Of a stretch of DNA of 64,000 nucleotides, positions 26,670-35,623 are shown piece by piece. The translations under genes and the position numbers were made by a program. The stretch is from Bin87 sp965220055 (GTDB lineage: Bacteria; Chloroflexota; Dehalococcoidia; Lucifugimonadales; UBA3495), in NCBI GenBank assembly GCA_965220055.1, contig CBDCPE010000004.1:62001-126000 (forward strand). Direction: 5' to 3'. The first letter of the stretch is position 1, and each line of letters opens with the position of its first letter. Under the pieces are notes generated by a model, which was not told where the DNA came from, searched no databases, and was given only the letters and a program-made list of their open reading frames with translations.

Positions 26670-26984
26670 GTCACTCGCGATTCTGTCGCCACCTCCCAGT
26701 AGGCACTGCGCCGATGGAATGTTGTCCGTGGCAGACTTTGGGTACAAGTCTGCCATTTCCTGTGCCTTGAGCCGCTTGCCGTGACCACCATCACCGTACC
26801 ACTAAGGATGGACCTGCAACAGAATGGCAGAGTTGCTAGTGGACTCTGCCAACGTAGCAATCACGCACACACCTGCATGGGTCGCACAATCCTTCGACTT
26901 CGGATCAGAATAACCGGGCCTTTGCCATCGGGTCCGCCCGGCGGGGCTTGTCATTTTGCCGGAACGGGATCGTCGACCGGATTG
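26670..26984. other. Intergenic stretch, no gene seen
   Basis: About 315 bp after the broken ATPase gene. No open frame with recognisable motifs, no repeat and no RNA gene. Confidence 0.45.
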
Positions 26985-27090
26985 CTACCCCAGCGAGCTC
27001 AGCCAGTCGGCGATGCCACGGGTGATTTGGGCGGGGGAGTCTTGCTGGACCAGGTGGTAGGTTGGGACGGTTGCCGCTCGCTGGTAGGGC
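26985..27090 (-). pseudogene. Possible C-terminal remnant of an alpha/beta hydrolase
   Basis: A minus-strand frame ends with TYHLVQQDSPAQITRGIADWLSSLG and a stop. This resembles the final His-loop and helix of alpha/beta hydrolases (a His, then QxxP, then a terminal helix). Upstream sequence has no hydrolase core, so at most a fragment remains. Short match, low certainty. Confidence 0.35.
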
Positions 27091-27386
27091 CGGGCGTGGA
27101 AGGCAACGCGCCGTGGGGGCGGCTGAGCAGCGGCATCCGGACCATGTCGTACAGCGGCGACGATGTCGTACAGGGACGACGATTTGTACCGGGGCATGCG
27201 TGGTATTGCCGGGTGGCCGCTTTCGACCAATTGCAGGGGTTTCAGTGCGACGCTATGCCGATTGTTGCGCGAGGAACGTCACGCAAGCGGTGGCGTCAGC
27301 CGGATGGGTACCCCTTTCCATAGTTGGAGGCCGTTGTTATCATTACGTCAACGGCACAGAATCTAGCGATGGATCGGGAGGTCATT

Positions 27387-27896
27387 ATGGGTTACACGCC
27401 GAGAAATCTGGGACACGTCAACATTTTCGTACGGAATGCGGAAAAAGCGCGCGACTGGTACGAGGACCTGCTGGGCCTGCACACCTACGGGTTCTTCCCG
27501 GGCCGCGCCGCCTTCATGTCCGCCGACCTGGGGAACTCCCACGAGATCGCGCTGACCGAGGTGGGCGAAGACGCCATGGGACCGCAGGGCGGCCAGGTCG
27601 GCCTGAACCACATGGCCTGGTACATGGAAAGCCTGGAGGACCTCAAGGAGCTCTACCACCGGGTCAAGGAAAAGAACATTCCCATCCAGCGCGTGTCCGA
27701 CCACGGTCATGCCATCGGCATCTACATTCGCGATCCTGACGGGAACGGCATCGAGCTGTCTTACGAGATGCCACGGGAGGAGTGGGGGCACGACGAGAGC
27801 GGCTATATGATCGGTGGAACCGACAAGGGTCGGATGCCGGGCCCGTGGGACGAGGAACTAGCTGCTCAAGCCGCCCTGGCTGGCGCCGCGCACTAG
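27387..27896 (+). CDS. VOC-family (glyoxalase/extradiol-type) protein
   Basis: 169 residues. Start set at 27387 because GGGAGG lies 6 nt upstream and the VOC motif begins at once (LGHVNIFVRNAEKARDWYEDLLGL). Likely metal ligands are His10, His75 (GLNHMAWYM) and Glu123 (DPDGNGIELSYE). It could be an extradiol dioxygenase, isomerase or fosfomycin-resistance-like protein; the layout suits a dioxygenase-like role in a catabolic cluster. A perfect palindrome follows the gene. Confidence 0.85.
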   Translation: MGYTPRNLGHVNIFVRNAEKARDWYEDLLGLHTYGFFPGRAAFMSADLGNSHEIALTEVGEDAMGPQGGQVGLNHMAWYMESLEDLKELYHRVKEKNIPIQRVSDHGHAIGIYIRDPDGNGIELSYEMPREEWGHDESGYMIGGTDKGRMPGPWDEELAAQAALAGAAH

Positions 27897-27930
27897 ACCC
27901 GCACACTCAGCCGCCAGGCGCGCTATCGGC

Positions 27931-27966
27931 AAACGCAGGGGCGAATGATCATTCGCCCCTGCGTTT
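27931..27966. terminator. 36-bp perfect palindrome between convergent genes
   Basis: The palindrome has AAACGCAGGGGCGAATGA as its left half and the exact inverse as its right half, ending TTT. It lies between the converging VOC and LLM genes, so it could end transcription from both sides. Its core GGGGCGAATGAT..ATTCGCCCC recurs at 34922, and in decayed form at 35557 and 57697. Confidence 0.75.
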
Positions 27967-27987
27967 TGCCTATCTCGTTTTGCCCAC

Positions 27988-29016
27988 CTATTTGAAGTGC
28001 GGCATCACTTCTTCGCTGATCAGTCGCAGCGAGTTTTTCACCCGGTCGTAGGGGATCCTTCCGCCGTAGTTGACTTCCATCACCACGCCCGTCGCCCCGA
28101 AGTCCTCCTGGAACCCCCGGAATCGCTCCACGATCTCGGCCGGCGTCCCGAACACCACCCGCTGCTGGAGCACGTCCGAGTAGGGCGTGTTGGCGGTGCG
28201 GCGAATGCGCTCGGCCGTCTCCTCGCTGGCGGCGGTTTTGACCAACTCACTGGCCGCGTACTGGATGGCGGACATCGCGCTGGCTTGCGGTTCGGAATGC
28301 GACTGCTCGGTGGTTGCGGCGGCGTACACCGGGACGCGCACCGCGATGTCGGCCGGCCCAGTGTGGCCGGCGGCGGCCCGGGCTTCCTCGTAGGTCGCGA
28401 TCCGCGCCTTCAACTGGTCGCGTCCGGCGTTGGCGCTGACGAAGATGGGATGGCCCATCTTGCCGATCAGTGGGAAGGTATCCTCTCCGGCCACGGCCAC
28501 CCGCACCGGTGGGTAGGGCTGCTGGTAGGGCTTGGGCACCACCGCCACGTCCTGGTAGGAATGGAACTGGCCCTCGTAGGAAAGCCGGTCTTGGGCCCAC
28601 GCCTGCATGATGATGTCCAGCGCCTCCAGGAAACGCGGGCGGCTCTCCGAATAAGGGATGTTGTAACCTTGATAGTACTTGGTCAGGCCGCTCCGCCCGA
28701 TACCGAACTCGAACCGACCCTTGCTGATGTGGTCGACGGTGGCGGCTTCCTCGGCGACCCGGAGCGGGTTGGTCAGCGGCAGAACCTGCACGGCCAGCCC
28801 GGTGCGGATCCGCTCGGTGCGCGCCGCGATGGCGCTGGCGATCACCATGGGCGACGCGAGCACCGCGCGCTCCGGGCTGAAGTGATGCTCGGCCAGCCAC
28901 ACCGTGTCGAAACCCATCGCCTCGGCGTCGGCGATTTGTGCAAAAGACTCGTCGAAAGCCTCGGCCTGGGTCCTGTTTTCTCCGATGTGAAAATCGGTGA
29001 ACATGCCAAAATTCAT
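27988..29016 (-). CDS. LLM-class flavin-dependent oxidoreductase
   Basis: 342 residues of the bacterial luciferase-like monooxygenase fold: MNFGMFTDFHIG at the start, VWLAEHHFSPE, RIRTGLAVQVLPLTNPLRVAEE and FEFGIGRSG. Such enzymes use FMNH2 or F420 to oxidise organic compounds; the substrate cannot be told. GGGAGG precedes the ATG. It is the only minus-strand gene at this end of the catabolic cluster. Confidence 0.9.
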   Translation of the reverse strand: MNFGMFTDFHIGENRTQAEAFDESFAQIADAEAMGFDTVWLAEHHFSPERAVLASPMVIASAIAARTERIRTGLAVQVLPLTNPLRVAEEAATVDHISKGRFEFGIGRSGLTKYYQGYNIPYSESRPRFLEALDIIMQAWAQDRLSYEGQFHSYQDVAVVPKPYQQPYPPVRVAVAGEDTFPLIGKMGHPIFVSANAGRDQLKARIATYEEARAAAGHTGPADIAVRVPVYAAATTEQSHSEPQASAMSAIQYAASELVKTAASEETAERIRRTANTPYSDVLQQRVVFGTPAEIVERFRGFQEDFGATGVVMEVNYGGRIPYDRVKNSLRLISEEVMPHFK

Positions 29017-29246
29017 GAGATCCTCCCTGGTGCAGCGGTCTGGCGCATGGGCGAATTATAGGGCCTGAGCTTTTCAGCGTCATCCAAGCCGCATGGTAGC
29101 AGGCTCGCCGTGTTGTCTCATGGACCGGAGTCACGTTCCGACAGGCCTCGAAAGCCGCTCTCCTCCCTTTTCAACCGCCCACCCGTTCCATTATCCTGAC
29201 GCGACAGTGCATCGGCAACGCAGACTAACTAAACGCAGGTGAGACC

Positions 29247-30791
29247 ATGAAATATGACGTCATAGTGATCGGGGCCGGCTCCGGAGGCTGCGTGGTGGCC
29301 TCGCGGCTGGCCGAGGACCCAAACCGCTCCATCCTGTTGCTCGAGGCTGGGCCGGACTATCCCGAGTACGAGCACTATCCCGACGACCTGAAATACGGCT
29401 ACAAGCCCGACGCTTCCACCCAAGGCGCGCCCCACAATTGGACCTGGTGGGCCCAGGGCTCTGCGGACCAAACTGAGATGCTGCCGGCGCCACGCGGCAA
29501 GGTCGTGGGCGGCACCAGCGCCATCAACGGGCAGGTGCTGCTGCGCGGCGTGCCCGAGGACTACGACGGCTGGGCCTCCGAAGGCAACGACGAGTGGTCC
29601 TTCATCAACGTCCTGCCCTATTTCCGCAAGATGGAAACGGACATGGACATCAGCGACGACTTCCACGGGTCCGAGGGCCCCATCCCGGTGCGCCGGTTCC
29701 CGCGCCAGGAATGGCTGCCCTTCCAGCAGGCCTTTGTCCAGTCGTGTGTCGAGGCGGGCTACCCGGAAGACGCGGACATGAACAGCCCCGACTCCGGCGG
29801 CGTTGGTCCCATCCCCATGAACAACCCGGAGGGCGTCCGCATGAGCACCGCTCTAACGTTCCTGAGGGCCGTACGTCATCGCCTCAACCTGACGGTACGG
29901 CCCGGCGTGGTGGTGAGACGCATCGTATTCGAGGGCAAGCGTGCCGTAGGCGTCGAAGTGGAGAGCGGCGACGACGTATTCCTCATGGAAGCCGACCAGA
30001 TCGTGCTGTCGGCCGGCTCCATGGCCTCTCCCCAGTTGCTCATGCTGTCGGGCGTCGGCCCGGCCGACCACCTGAGGGAGATGGGCATCCCCGTGGTTCA
30101 CGAGCTGCCCGGCGTGGGCCAGAACCTGCGCGATCACCCCATCGTCGCCGTCATCTGCCAGGTGCGCGACGACCACGAGCAAGACCCGCTGGCGCCGCGC
30201 TCCCAGACGGCCCTGCGTTACACCGCCACCGGCTCGCCAGACCGCAACGATATGCAGATCACGGCGTCGTCTTTCTCGACGCCCATCGGCGGGGCGGACC
30301 CGTTCGAGGCCGGCGGGGTGCGGATCCAGTGCATCCTGGAACTGGCCGACGGTGCCGGCGAGGTCCGCCTGTCGGCGAACGACCCCCACGTGCAGCCGTC
30401 GCTCAATTACCACTACCTGGAGGAAGAGCGGGACGTGGAGCGTCTGCGAGAGGCGGTCCGGATCAGCGTCAACCTGCTGGAGCACAACGCCTTCGGCCCC
30501 ATCGTGGACGAAATACAGCAGCCCTCCCCCGAGGACCTGGCGTCGGACGAAGCCCTGGACAACTGGATGCGGCGGACCGTGTTCAACACCACCCACGCCT
30601 CCGGCACGTGCAAGATTGGGCCGTCCAGCGACGCCATGGCGGTGGTGGACCAGCATCTGAACATTCACGGACTGGAAGGCATCAAGGTGGCGGACGCTTC
30701 GGTGATGCCCAACGTGATCCGCGCCAACACCAACTGCACCACCATCATGATCGGCGAGCGCTGCGCCGATTGGGTCAAGACGGGGCAGTAG
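29247..30791 (+). CDS. GMC-family FAD oxidoreductase, copy 1
   Basis: 514 residues, similar to choline and alcohol dehydrogenases. N-terminal FAD motif VIGAGSGGCVVASRLAED, then GKVVGGTSAINGQ, the GMC signature GSMASPQLLMLSGVG and the C-terminal ADASVMPNVIRANTNCTTIMIGER. The active-site region HASGTCK has the usual His. A close paralogue is encoded 4.8 kb downstream (35624-37162), sharing most motifs and even the first 40 nt of the gene nearly exactly, so one arose by duplication. Alcohol or sugar-alcohol substrates are likely. Confidence 0.93.
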   Translation: MKYDVIVIGAGSGGCVVASRLAEDPNRSILLLEAGPDYPEYEHYPDDLKYGYKPDASTQGAPHNWTWWAQGSADQTEMLPAPRGKVVGGTSAINGQVLLRGVPEDYDGWASEGNDEWSFINVLPYFRKMETDMDISDDFHGSEGPIPVRRFPRQEWLPFQQAFVQSCVEAGYPEDADMNSPDSGGVGPIPMNNPEGVRMSTALTFLRAVRHRLNLTVRPGVVVRRIVFEGKRAVGVEVESGDDVFLMEADQIVLSAGSMASPQLLMLSGVGPADHLREMGIPVVHELPGVGQNLRDHPIVAVICQVRDDHEQDPLAPRSQTALRYTATGSPDRNDMQITASSFSTPIGGADPFEAGGVRIQCILELADGAGEVRLSANDPHVQPSLNYHYLEEERDVERLREAVRISVNLLEHNAFGPIVDEIQQPSPEDLASDEALDNWMRRTVFNTTHASGTCKIGPSSDAMAVVDQHLNIHGLEGIKVADASVMPNVIRANTNCTTIMIGERCADWVKTGQ

Positions 30792-30881
30792 CGGCGGGTT
30801 GCGACGCGCTTGCCGGACGCCCGCCCGTGGTCAAACGCGGCGGGCGTCTCGTTTCACATCGGTCAAGGAGACACCAAGGCA

Positions 30882-31094
30882 ATGAAGTGGGAATACTGGG
30901 TTGACAAGATGCCCATCAGGTCCGGAGGGTTCTTCGGGAATGGACCGATGAACGTTGACGCCGTTGATCAAGAGTTCCTGAACGAACGCGGCGCGGCAGG
31001 GTGGGAGCTGGTTTCCGCCATGCCCCTTTTCATCCCCCAAAATCCCACCGATTGCTTCGTCTATTACTACTGGAAACGACCCCTGCCGGAGTAG
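30882..31094 (+). CDS. Small DUF4177-like protein
   Basis: 70 residues, start at 30882 after AAGGAG. The segment LNERGAAGWELVSAMP is typical of DUF4177-like small proteins, which have an N-terminal strand (MKWEYWVDKMP) and this helix-turn. No function known. It sits alone between the GMC and DUF1800 genes. Confidence 0.65.
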   Translation: MKWEYWVDKMPIRSGGFFGNGPMNVDAVDQEFLNERGAAGWELVSAMPLFIPQNPTDCFVYYYWKRPLPE

Positions 31095-31264
31095 CGGTAA
31101 GCCACCATTTTGCAGCGCCGGGCCCAGCACGAACTGCCGACGGCTCCGCATGCCCGGATTCCTTGACATCACCCCGCCTGATACGTAGTATTTCCATGAC
31201 ACTTTGCTGATTTTGTACGGAATTTCCGTGATCATTTGAGCAATCCCTTACAGGAGGGAACAAC

Positions 31265-32668
31265 ATGGCCAATCGAGAGGACATCGCATTGATGGGCCAT
31301 CTGATGCGGCGCGCCGGATTCGGCGGAACGCACGACGAGTTGATTGAAAAATCCGGCCGCGGGTACGAAGACACCGTGGAGGACCTGCTCAATCCCGAGC
31401 AGTTCGAGCCGGTGGACGAGGAGCTGCTCTACCGGTTCATGCCGGGTTACGAGGGCGCTTTGGGCCCGCCGCTCAATCAAGCCGATTGGGTCTACCGCAT
31501 GATCAACACGGAGCGGCCGCTGGAAGAGAAGATGGCGCTGTTCTGGCACCAGCTTTTCGCCACCGGCAATTCCAAGGTGGACAATCCGCCGGAGTTGACC
31601 CAGCAGATCGCCATGTTCCGGCGCTGCGGACTCGGGAAATTCCGCGACATCCTGCTGGAATTGGCGCAGAACCCCGCCATGATCTTCTGGCTGGACAACA
31701 ACGGCAACCACCGCGGCGCCATCAACGAGAACTGGGGCCGCGAGTTGCTGGAGCTCTTCTCCATGGGGGTGGGCAACTACTCCGAGGACGACATCAAGGA
31801 GGCCAGCCGCGCCTTCACCGGGTGGACCATCGGCCCGAAGATTCCCCGCAACCCGCTGGGTCGCTTTTACTGGAACTTCGAGTATCGTGCTGAGGACCAC
31901 GACGACGGCGAGAAGACCTTCCTGGGACACACCGGGAACTTCAACGGCCAGGACATCATCAACCTGGTTGCCGAACAGTCGGCCACAGCCCGCTTCCTGG
32001 CGCGGCACCTCTACAACTTCTTCGTCGCCGACGAGCCCCAGGTTCCCAGTTGGAACATCACACCTCCCAACGATCCCGACGCCATCGACCAGTTGGTGGC
32101 GGCCTACAACGAATCGGACGGCGACATCCGCTTTGTGCTGCGGGTCCTGTTCAACTCCGATTTCTTCAAAGCGGCGCGGTTCAGCCGGGTCAAGAGCCCC
32201 GCGGAGCTGGTCATCAGCACCGCTCGCCTGGCGGGCAACTTCACCCAGCCGAGGCCCGGTATCAACTCGCTGGCTTTCGAGTGCGCTTATCAGGGCCAAG
32301 AGTTGCTCAACCCGCCCAGCGTGGAAAGCTGGCACACCGGCAGCGAGTGGATCGACGGCGGCGCGTTGGTGCGTCGTGTTAACTTCGCCGCCGGCCTGCT
32401 CGGCGACGTCTCGCTTCCCGGTGTACGCTCCATGGTGGAGAACCTTCGGGGCCGCGGAATCCTCGGTCCTGAAGGGCTGGTCGACGCCTGTCTGGAACTG
32501 GTCGGACCCCTGGAAGTCAGTGACGGCACCCGAGCCGAGTTGCTCGACCAGGCCCGAATCGAAGGGGACCTGCGCTGGGAAACCGAGGTAGAGGCGGCAC
32601 AATCCGAAAAACGCGTCGGCGTGATGATGGCCCTCATCGCCGCATCCCGCGACTTCCAATTCGCGTAA
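31265..32668 (+). CDS. DUF1800 domain protein
   Basis: 467 residues with the family start (ALMGHLMRRAGFGGT), EEKMALFWHQLFATGN and NENWGRELLELFSMGVGNYSEDDI, and GHTGNFNGQDIINLV. DUF1800 genes are almost always followed by a DUF1501 gene, as here 66 bp downstream. Strong ribosome site AGGAGG. No signal peptide is seen, whereas many relatives are exported. Function unknown; some relatives are linked to polysaccharide or lipid turnover only by context. Confidence 0.9.
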   Translation: MANREDIALMGHLMRRAGFGGTHDELIEKSGRGYEDTVEDLLNPEQFEPVDEELLYRFMPGYEGALGPPLNQADWVYRMINTERPLEEKMALFWHQLFATGNSKVDNPPELTQQIAMFRRCGLGKFRDILLELAQNPAMIFWLDNNGNHRGAINENWGRELLELFSMGVGNYSEDDIKEASRAFTGWTIGPKIPRNPLGRFYWNFEYRAEDHDDGEKTFLGHTGNFNGQDIINLVAEQSATARFLARHLYNFFVADEPQVPSWNITPPNDPDAIDQLVAAYNESDGDIRFVLRVLFNSDFFKAARFSRVKSPAELVISTARLAGNFTQPRPGINSLAFECAYQGQELLNPPSVESWHTGSEWIDGGALVRRVNFAAGLLGDVSLPGVRSMVENLRGRGILGPEGLVDACLELVGPLEVSDGTRAELLDQARIEGDLRWETEVEAAQSEKRVGVMMALIAASRDFQFA

Positions 32669-32734
32669 ACCAACGGTCAACTCGACCATGCATGGGCTGC
32701 CGATGAGCGGCCCCGCCGGAAACGGAGGAACAAA

Positions 32735-33862
32735 ATGGCTACGACGAAGAAAGATCCGGTGGTGGTGGTTCTACAGATGACCGGAGCCAACGACTATCTG
32801 AACACGATCATTCCCTACACCAACGGCCACTACCACGACGCTCGCCCCAGGGTAGGGATACCCGAAGACAAGGTGCTGCCCATCAACGACGAGCTGGCCT
32901 TCAACCCCCAGATGGGCCCGTTTAAGAAACTCTACGATGAGGGCAAGGTAGCCATCATCCACGGTATCGGCTACGAGAACTCGCCCCGTTCCCACTTCCG
33001 CTCCATGGACATCTGGCACACCTGCGAGCCCGACATCGTGGGAACCGAGGGTTGGGCCGGCCGCGTAATTCGCGATTTGGATCCCCAGGGCGAAAACGTC
33101 CTCAAGGGCATCAATTTCGGCCAGGGTCTGCCCCGCGCATTGGCCCTCCGAGGCGTACCCGTCACGTCCGTATCCAGCCTGGAATCCTACGGCGTCCTGT
33201 CCAGCGTTCCCGTCGAAGCGGAGCGCGACCAACTCCTGGACCGGTTCGCCCGCATGTACTCCCCCACCGTGGGTACTGGCGCGGTAATGGACTACCTGGG
33301 GCAGACCGGTCGGGACGCCCTGAAAGGCGCCGACATCGTCCGCTCTGCTCCGGAGCAGTACTCATCCACGGTGGAATATGCCGATACCCCCATCGCCAAG
33401 TACCTGCGGGACATTTCCCAGGTCTACTTGGCCGACCTCGGTACCCAGTTGTTCTATACCCAGCACGGCAGCTTCGACTCCCACTTCAACCAGCCGCCGA
33501 TGCACACCAAGCTGTGGACCGATATGTCCAGCGCCATCAGCGACTTCTTCGATGACCTGGCTGAGCATGACGCTGGCGACAACCTGATCATGGTCCTCTT
33601 CACCGAGTTCGGCCGCCGTGTCCGGGACAATGGCACGGGCACCGACCACGGCGCCGGCGGCGCTGCGTTCGTCATCGGCAACCAGGTCAAGGGCGGCATG
33701 TACAGCACTTACCCGTCCCTGCGCCCCGAAGACCTGAGCCAGGGCGACCTGGCGCCAAACTACGACTTCCGCGGCCTCTACGCCACCGTCATCGACAAGT
33801 GGCTGGGCCTCGACCCGGTTCCGATCGTCGGCGGTAACTTCGAGCAGCTGGACTTCGTGTAG
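32735..33862 (+). CDS. DUF1501 domain protein
   Basis: 375 residues of the sulfatase-like DUF1501 fold: VVVVLQMTGANDYLNTIIPY near the start, IIHGIGYENSPRSHFRSMDIWHT, TQHGSFDSHFNQ and FTEFGRRVRDNGTGTDHGAGG, which hold His/Asp residues likely to bind metal. Most DUF1501 proteins start with a twin-arginine signal; this one begins directly at the fold, so it should be cytoplasmic. It pairs with the DUF1800 gene upstream. Confidence 0.9.
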   Translation: MATTKKDPVVVVLQMTGANDYLNTIIPYTNGHYHDARPRVGIPEDKVLPINDELAFNPQMGPFKKLYDEGKVAIIHGIGYENSPRSHFRSMDIWHTCEPDIVGTEGWAGRVIRDLDPQGENVLKGINFGQGLPRALALRGVPVTSVSSLESYGVLSSVPVEAERDQLLDRFARMYSPTVGTGAVMDYLGQTGRDALKGADIVRSAPEQYSSTVEYADTPIAKYLRDISQVYLADLGTQLFYTQHGSFDSHFNQPPMHTKLWTDMSSAISDFFDDLAEHDAGDNLIMVLFTEFGRRVRDNGTGTDHGAGGAAFVIGNQVKGGMYSTYPSLRPEDLSQGDLAPNYDFRGLYATVIDKWLGLDPVPIVGGNFEQLDFV

Positions 33863-33893
33863 GACACCGCCCCTCAGGCGAAGGAGGTCAATC

Positions 33894-34895
33894 ATGCTTA
33901 CCACAGTGGCCGCAGGCCGGGTCTTCGACTACAACTATTGCATTGGCATGTACGGCATGTCCGGTCAAGGATTTTGGACTCCTCAGGACTTTGCGCTTGC
34001 CGACGACGGCCTGATGTACGTGCTCAGCCGGGGGGCTGAGGAGCTCGGCCAACGCGTCAGCCGGGTCACCCAGGATCACCAATTCCTCGGGCAGTTCGGC
34101 GGCTTTGGTCGGGGCGACGGCCAGTTCGTCTGGCCCCGCTCCATCGCTCTGGACGGTGACGGGAACGTCTACGCATCCGACGATTTCCTCAATCGCGTGT
34201 CGGTGTTCGACCCCGAAGGTGCGTTCGTGGCTTGCTGGGGCGCGTCTGGAACCGGCAAGGGCGAGCTGAACGGCCCTTGCGGTATGGCCTTCGACGCCGA
34301 CGGCAACGTGCTGGTCGTCGACAGCCAGAACCACCGGGTTCAGAAATTCACCAAGGAGGGTGCGTTCCTCCATAAGTTCGGCCATCAGGGTGGTGGCGAT
34401 GGTGAGTTCAACTTGCCTTGGGGCATGTGTCTGGACGACACTGGCAACGTCTACGTGGCAGACTGGAAGAACAACCGGGTGCAGAAGTTCGACGCGGACG
34501 GGAACTTCCTGCTGAAGTTCGAAGGTTCCCCGACCTCCGGCGTTGGCGACCTTCACGGTCCTACCGGCGTCGCGGTCGACTCCGAGGGCGACGTGTACGT
34601 GACGGACTGGGGCAACCATCGCCTCCAGGTGTACGCTCCCGAGGGCCGCTTTATCGCGTCGCTGGTCGGCGATGCGCAGCAGCCGTCTCCGTGGACGCAG
34701 ACCTACATTGACGCCAACCCCGACATTGTCAAGGCGCGTCGCCGTGTCGACCTCGAACCTGAGTGGCGCTTCCGCCGCCCGGTCTCAGTGCGGGTGGACG
34801 AAAATGACCGAATCTTCGTCCTCGAGGCCAGCCGCCACCGCATCCAGGTCTACGACAAGGTCAAGGACTACGAGGAACACCCACTCAACCTGTAA
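33894..34895 (+). CDS. NHL-repeat beta-propeller protein
   Basis: 333 residues made of NHL repeats: phrases such as GMCLDDTGNVYVADWKNNRVQKFDADG and GVAVDSEGDVYVTDWGNHRLQVY recur about every 45 residues, giving a six-bladed propeller. No signal peptide. AAGGAGG precedes the ATG. It follows DUF1501 by 31 bp and is likely in the same transcript. Propellers of this kind serve as binding scaffolds or as lyases/lactonases; nothing here decides which. Confidence 0.85.
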   Translation: MLTTVAAGRVFDYNYCIGMYGMSGQGFWTPQDFALADDGLMYVLSRGAEELGQRVSRVTQDHQFLGQFGGFGRGDGQFVWPRSIALDGDGNVYASDDFLNRVSVFDPEGAFVACWGASGTGKGELNGPCGMAFDADGNVLVVDSQNHRVQKFTKEGAFLHKFGHQGGGDGEFNLPWGMCLDDTGNVYVADWKNNRVQKFDADGNFLLKFEGSPTSGVGDLHGPTGVAVDSEGDVYVTDWGNHRLQVYAPEGRFIASLVGDAQQPSPWTQTYIDANPDIVKARRRVDLEPEWRFRRPVSVRVDENDRIFVLEASRHRIQVYDKVKDYEEHPLNL

Positions 34896-34921
34896 TCAGG
34901 CCGAGCGGCCGTTATTTTCGG

Positions 34922-34947
34922 TAGGGGCGAATGATTATTCGCCCCTA
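34922..34947. repeat. GGGGCGAATGAT palindrome, copy 2
   Basis: A near-perfect 26-bp palindrome with the core GGGGCGAATGAT-TATTCGCCCC, 26 bp after the NHL stop. It belongs to the same family as 27931-27966 and can act as a terminator hairpin. Confidence 0.65.
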
Positions 34948-35032
34948 TGCTTTGCCCATACCTGGGGATGCGCTCGGTTATAATACCGCCATCCCAACCG
35001 GCAGCGATGCCAACCGTACCGGGAGGACCCGC

Positions 35033-35557
35033 ATGACCCAGCAAGCGACAATTATCGACGCCGGCCGCACCGCCGTTTTGATCATGGACTTCCAGCAGCG
35101 CATCATCGCCAACGTCGCCACCGAGCCTGGGGCCGTGGTTGAAAACGCTGCCAAGGCTCTCGCCGGCGCCCGCCAGGCCGGCATACCTGTAATCTACGTA
35201 GTGCATCGTGGCGGTCCCTTCGGAGAGTACGCTCCCGACGTGGAACTGCATGAAGGTGTCGCTCCCGCTGAGGGCGAATTGGTCATCACCAAAGTACGCC
35301 CAGGTCCATTCTCCACCACTGCCCTGGACGTGACCCTTCGCGAGATGGGCCGCGACAACCTGGTTATCATGGGAGTGGCGACCAGCGGATGCGTGCTCTC
35401 GTGCGTACGCTGGGCGGTGGACATAAACTACAGTTTCATTGTCCTGTCCGACGCCTGCTCTGACGGCGACCCCGAGGTGCACCGTGTCCTCACTGAAAAG
35501 GTCTACCCACGCCAGGGCATCGTGATGACCACCGACGAGTTGCTTCAGGCTTTGTAG
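35033..35557 (+). CDS. Isochorismatase-like cysteine hydrolase
   Basis: 174 residues. The catalytic triad is visible: Asp19 (LIMDFQ), Lys87 (ITKVRPGPF) and Cys120 (VATSGCV), with the family cis-peptide region before the Cys. Start at 35033 after GGGAGGA. The family cleaves amides or isochorismate; nicotinamidase and N-carbamoyl hydrolase are options. A decayed GGGGCGAATGAT repeat follows at 35557-35578. Confidence 0.88.
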   Translation: MTQQATIIDAGRTAVLIMDFQQRIIANVATEPGAVVENAAKALAGARQAGIPVIYVVHRGGPFGEYAPDVELHEGVAPAEGELVITKVRPGPFSTTALDVTLREMGRDNLVIMGVATSGCVLSCVRWAVDINYSFIVLSDACSDGDPEVHRVLTEKVYPRQGIVMTTDELLQAL

Positions 35558-35623
35558 AGGCGGATCATCATTCGCCCCGTATTCGTAGCGCTAACGATGT
35601 GGTGAATTCCAAGGAGCGTCAGC

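Noticed and set aside
31232..32689. 485-residue minus-strand frame opposite the DUF1800 gene
   Set aside because: Same cause; DUF1800 motifs on the plus strand are unmistakable.
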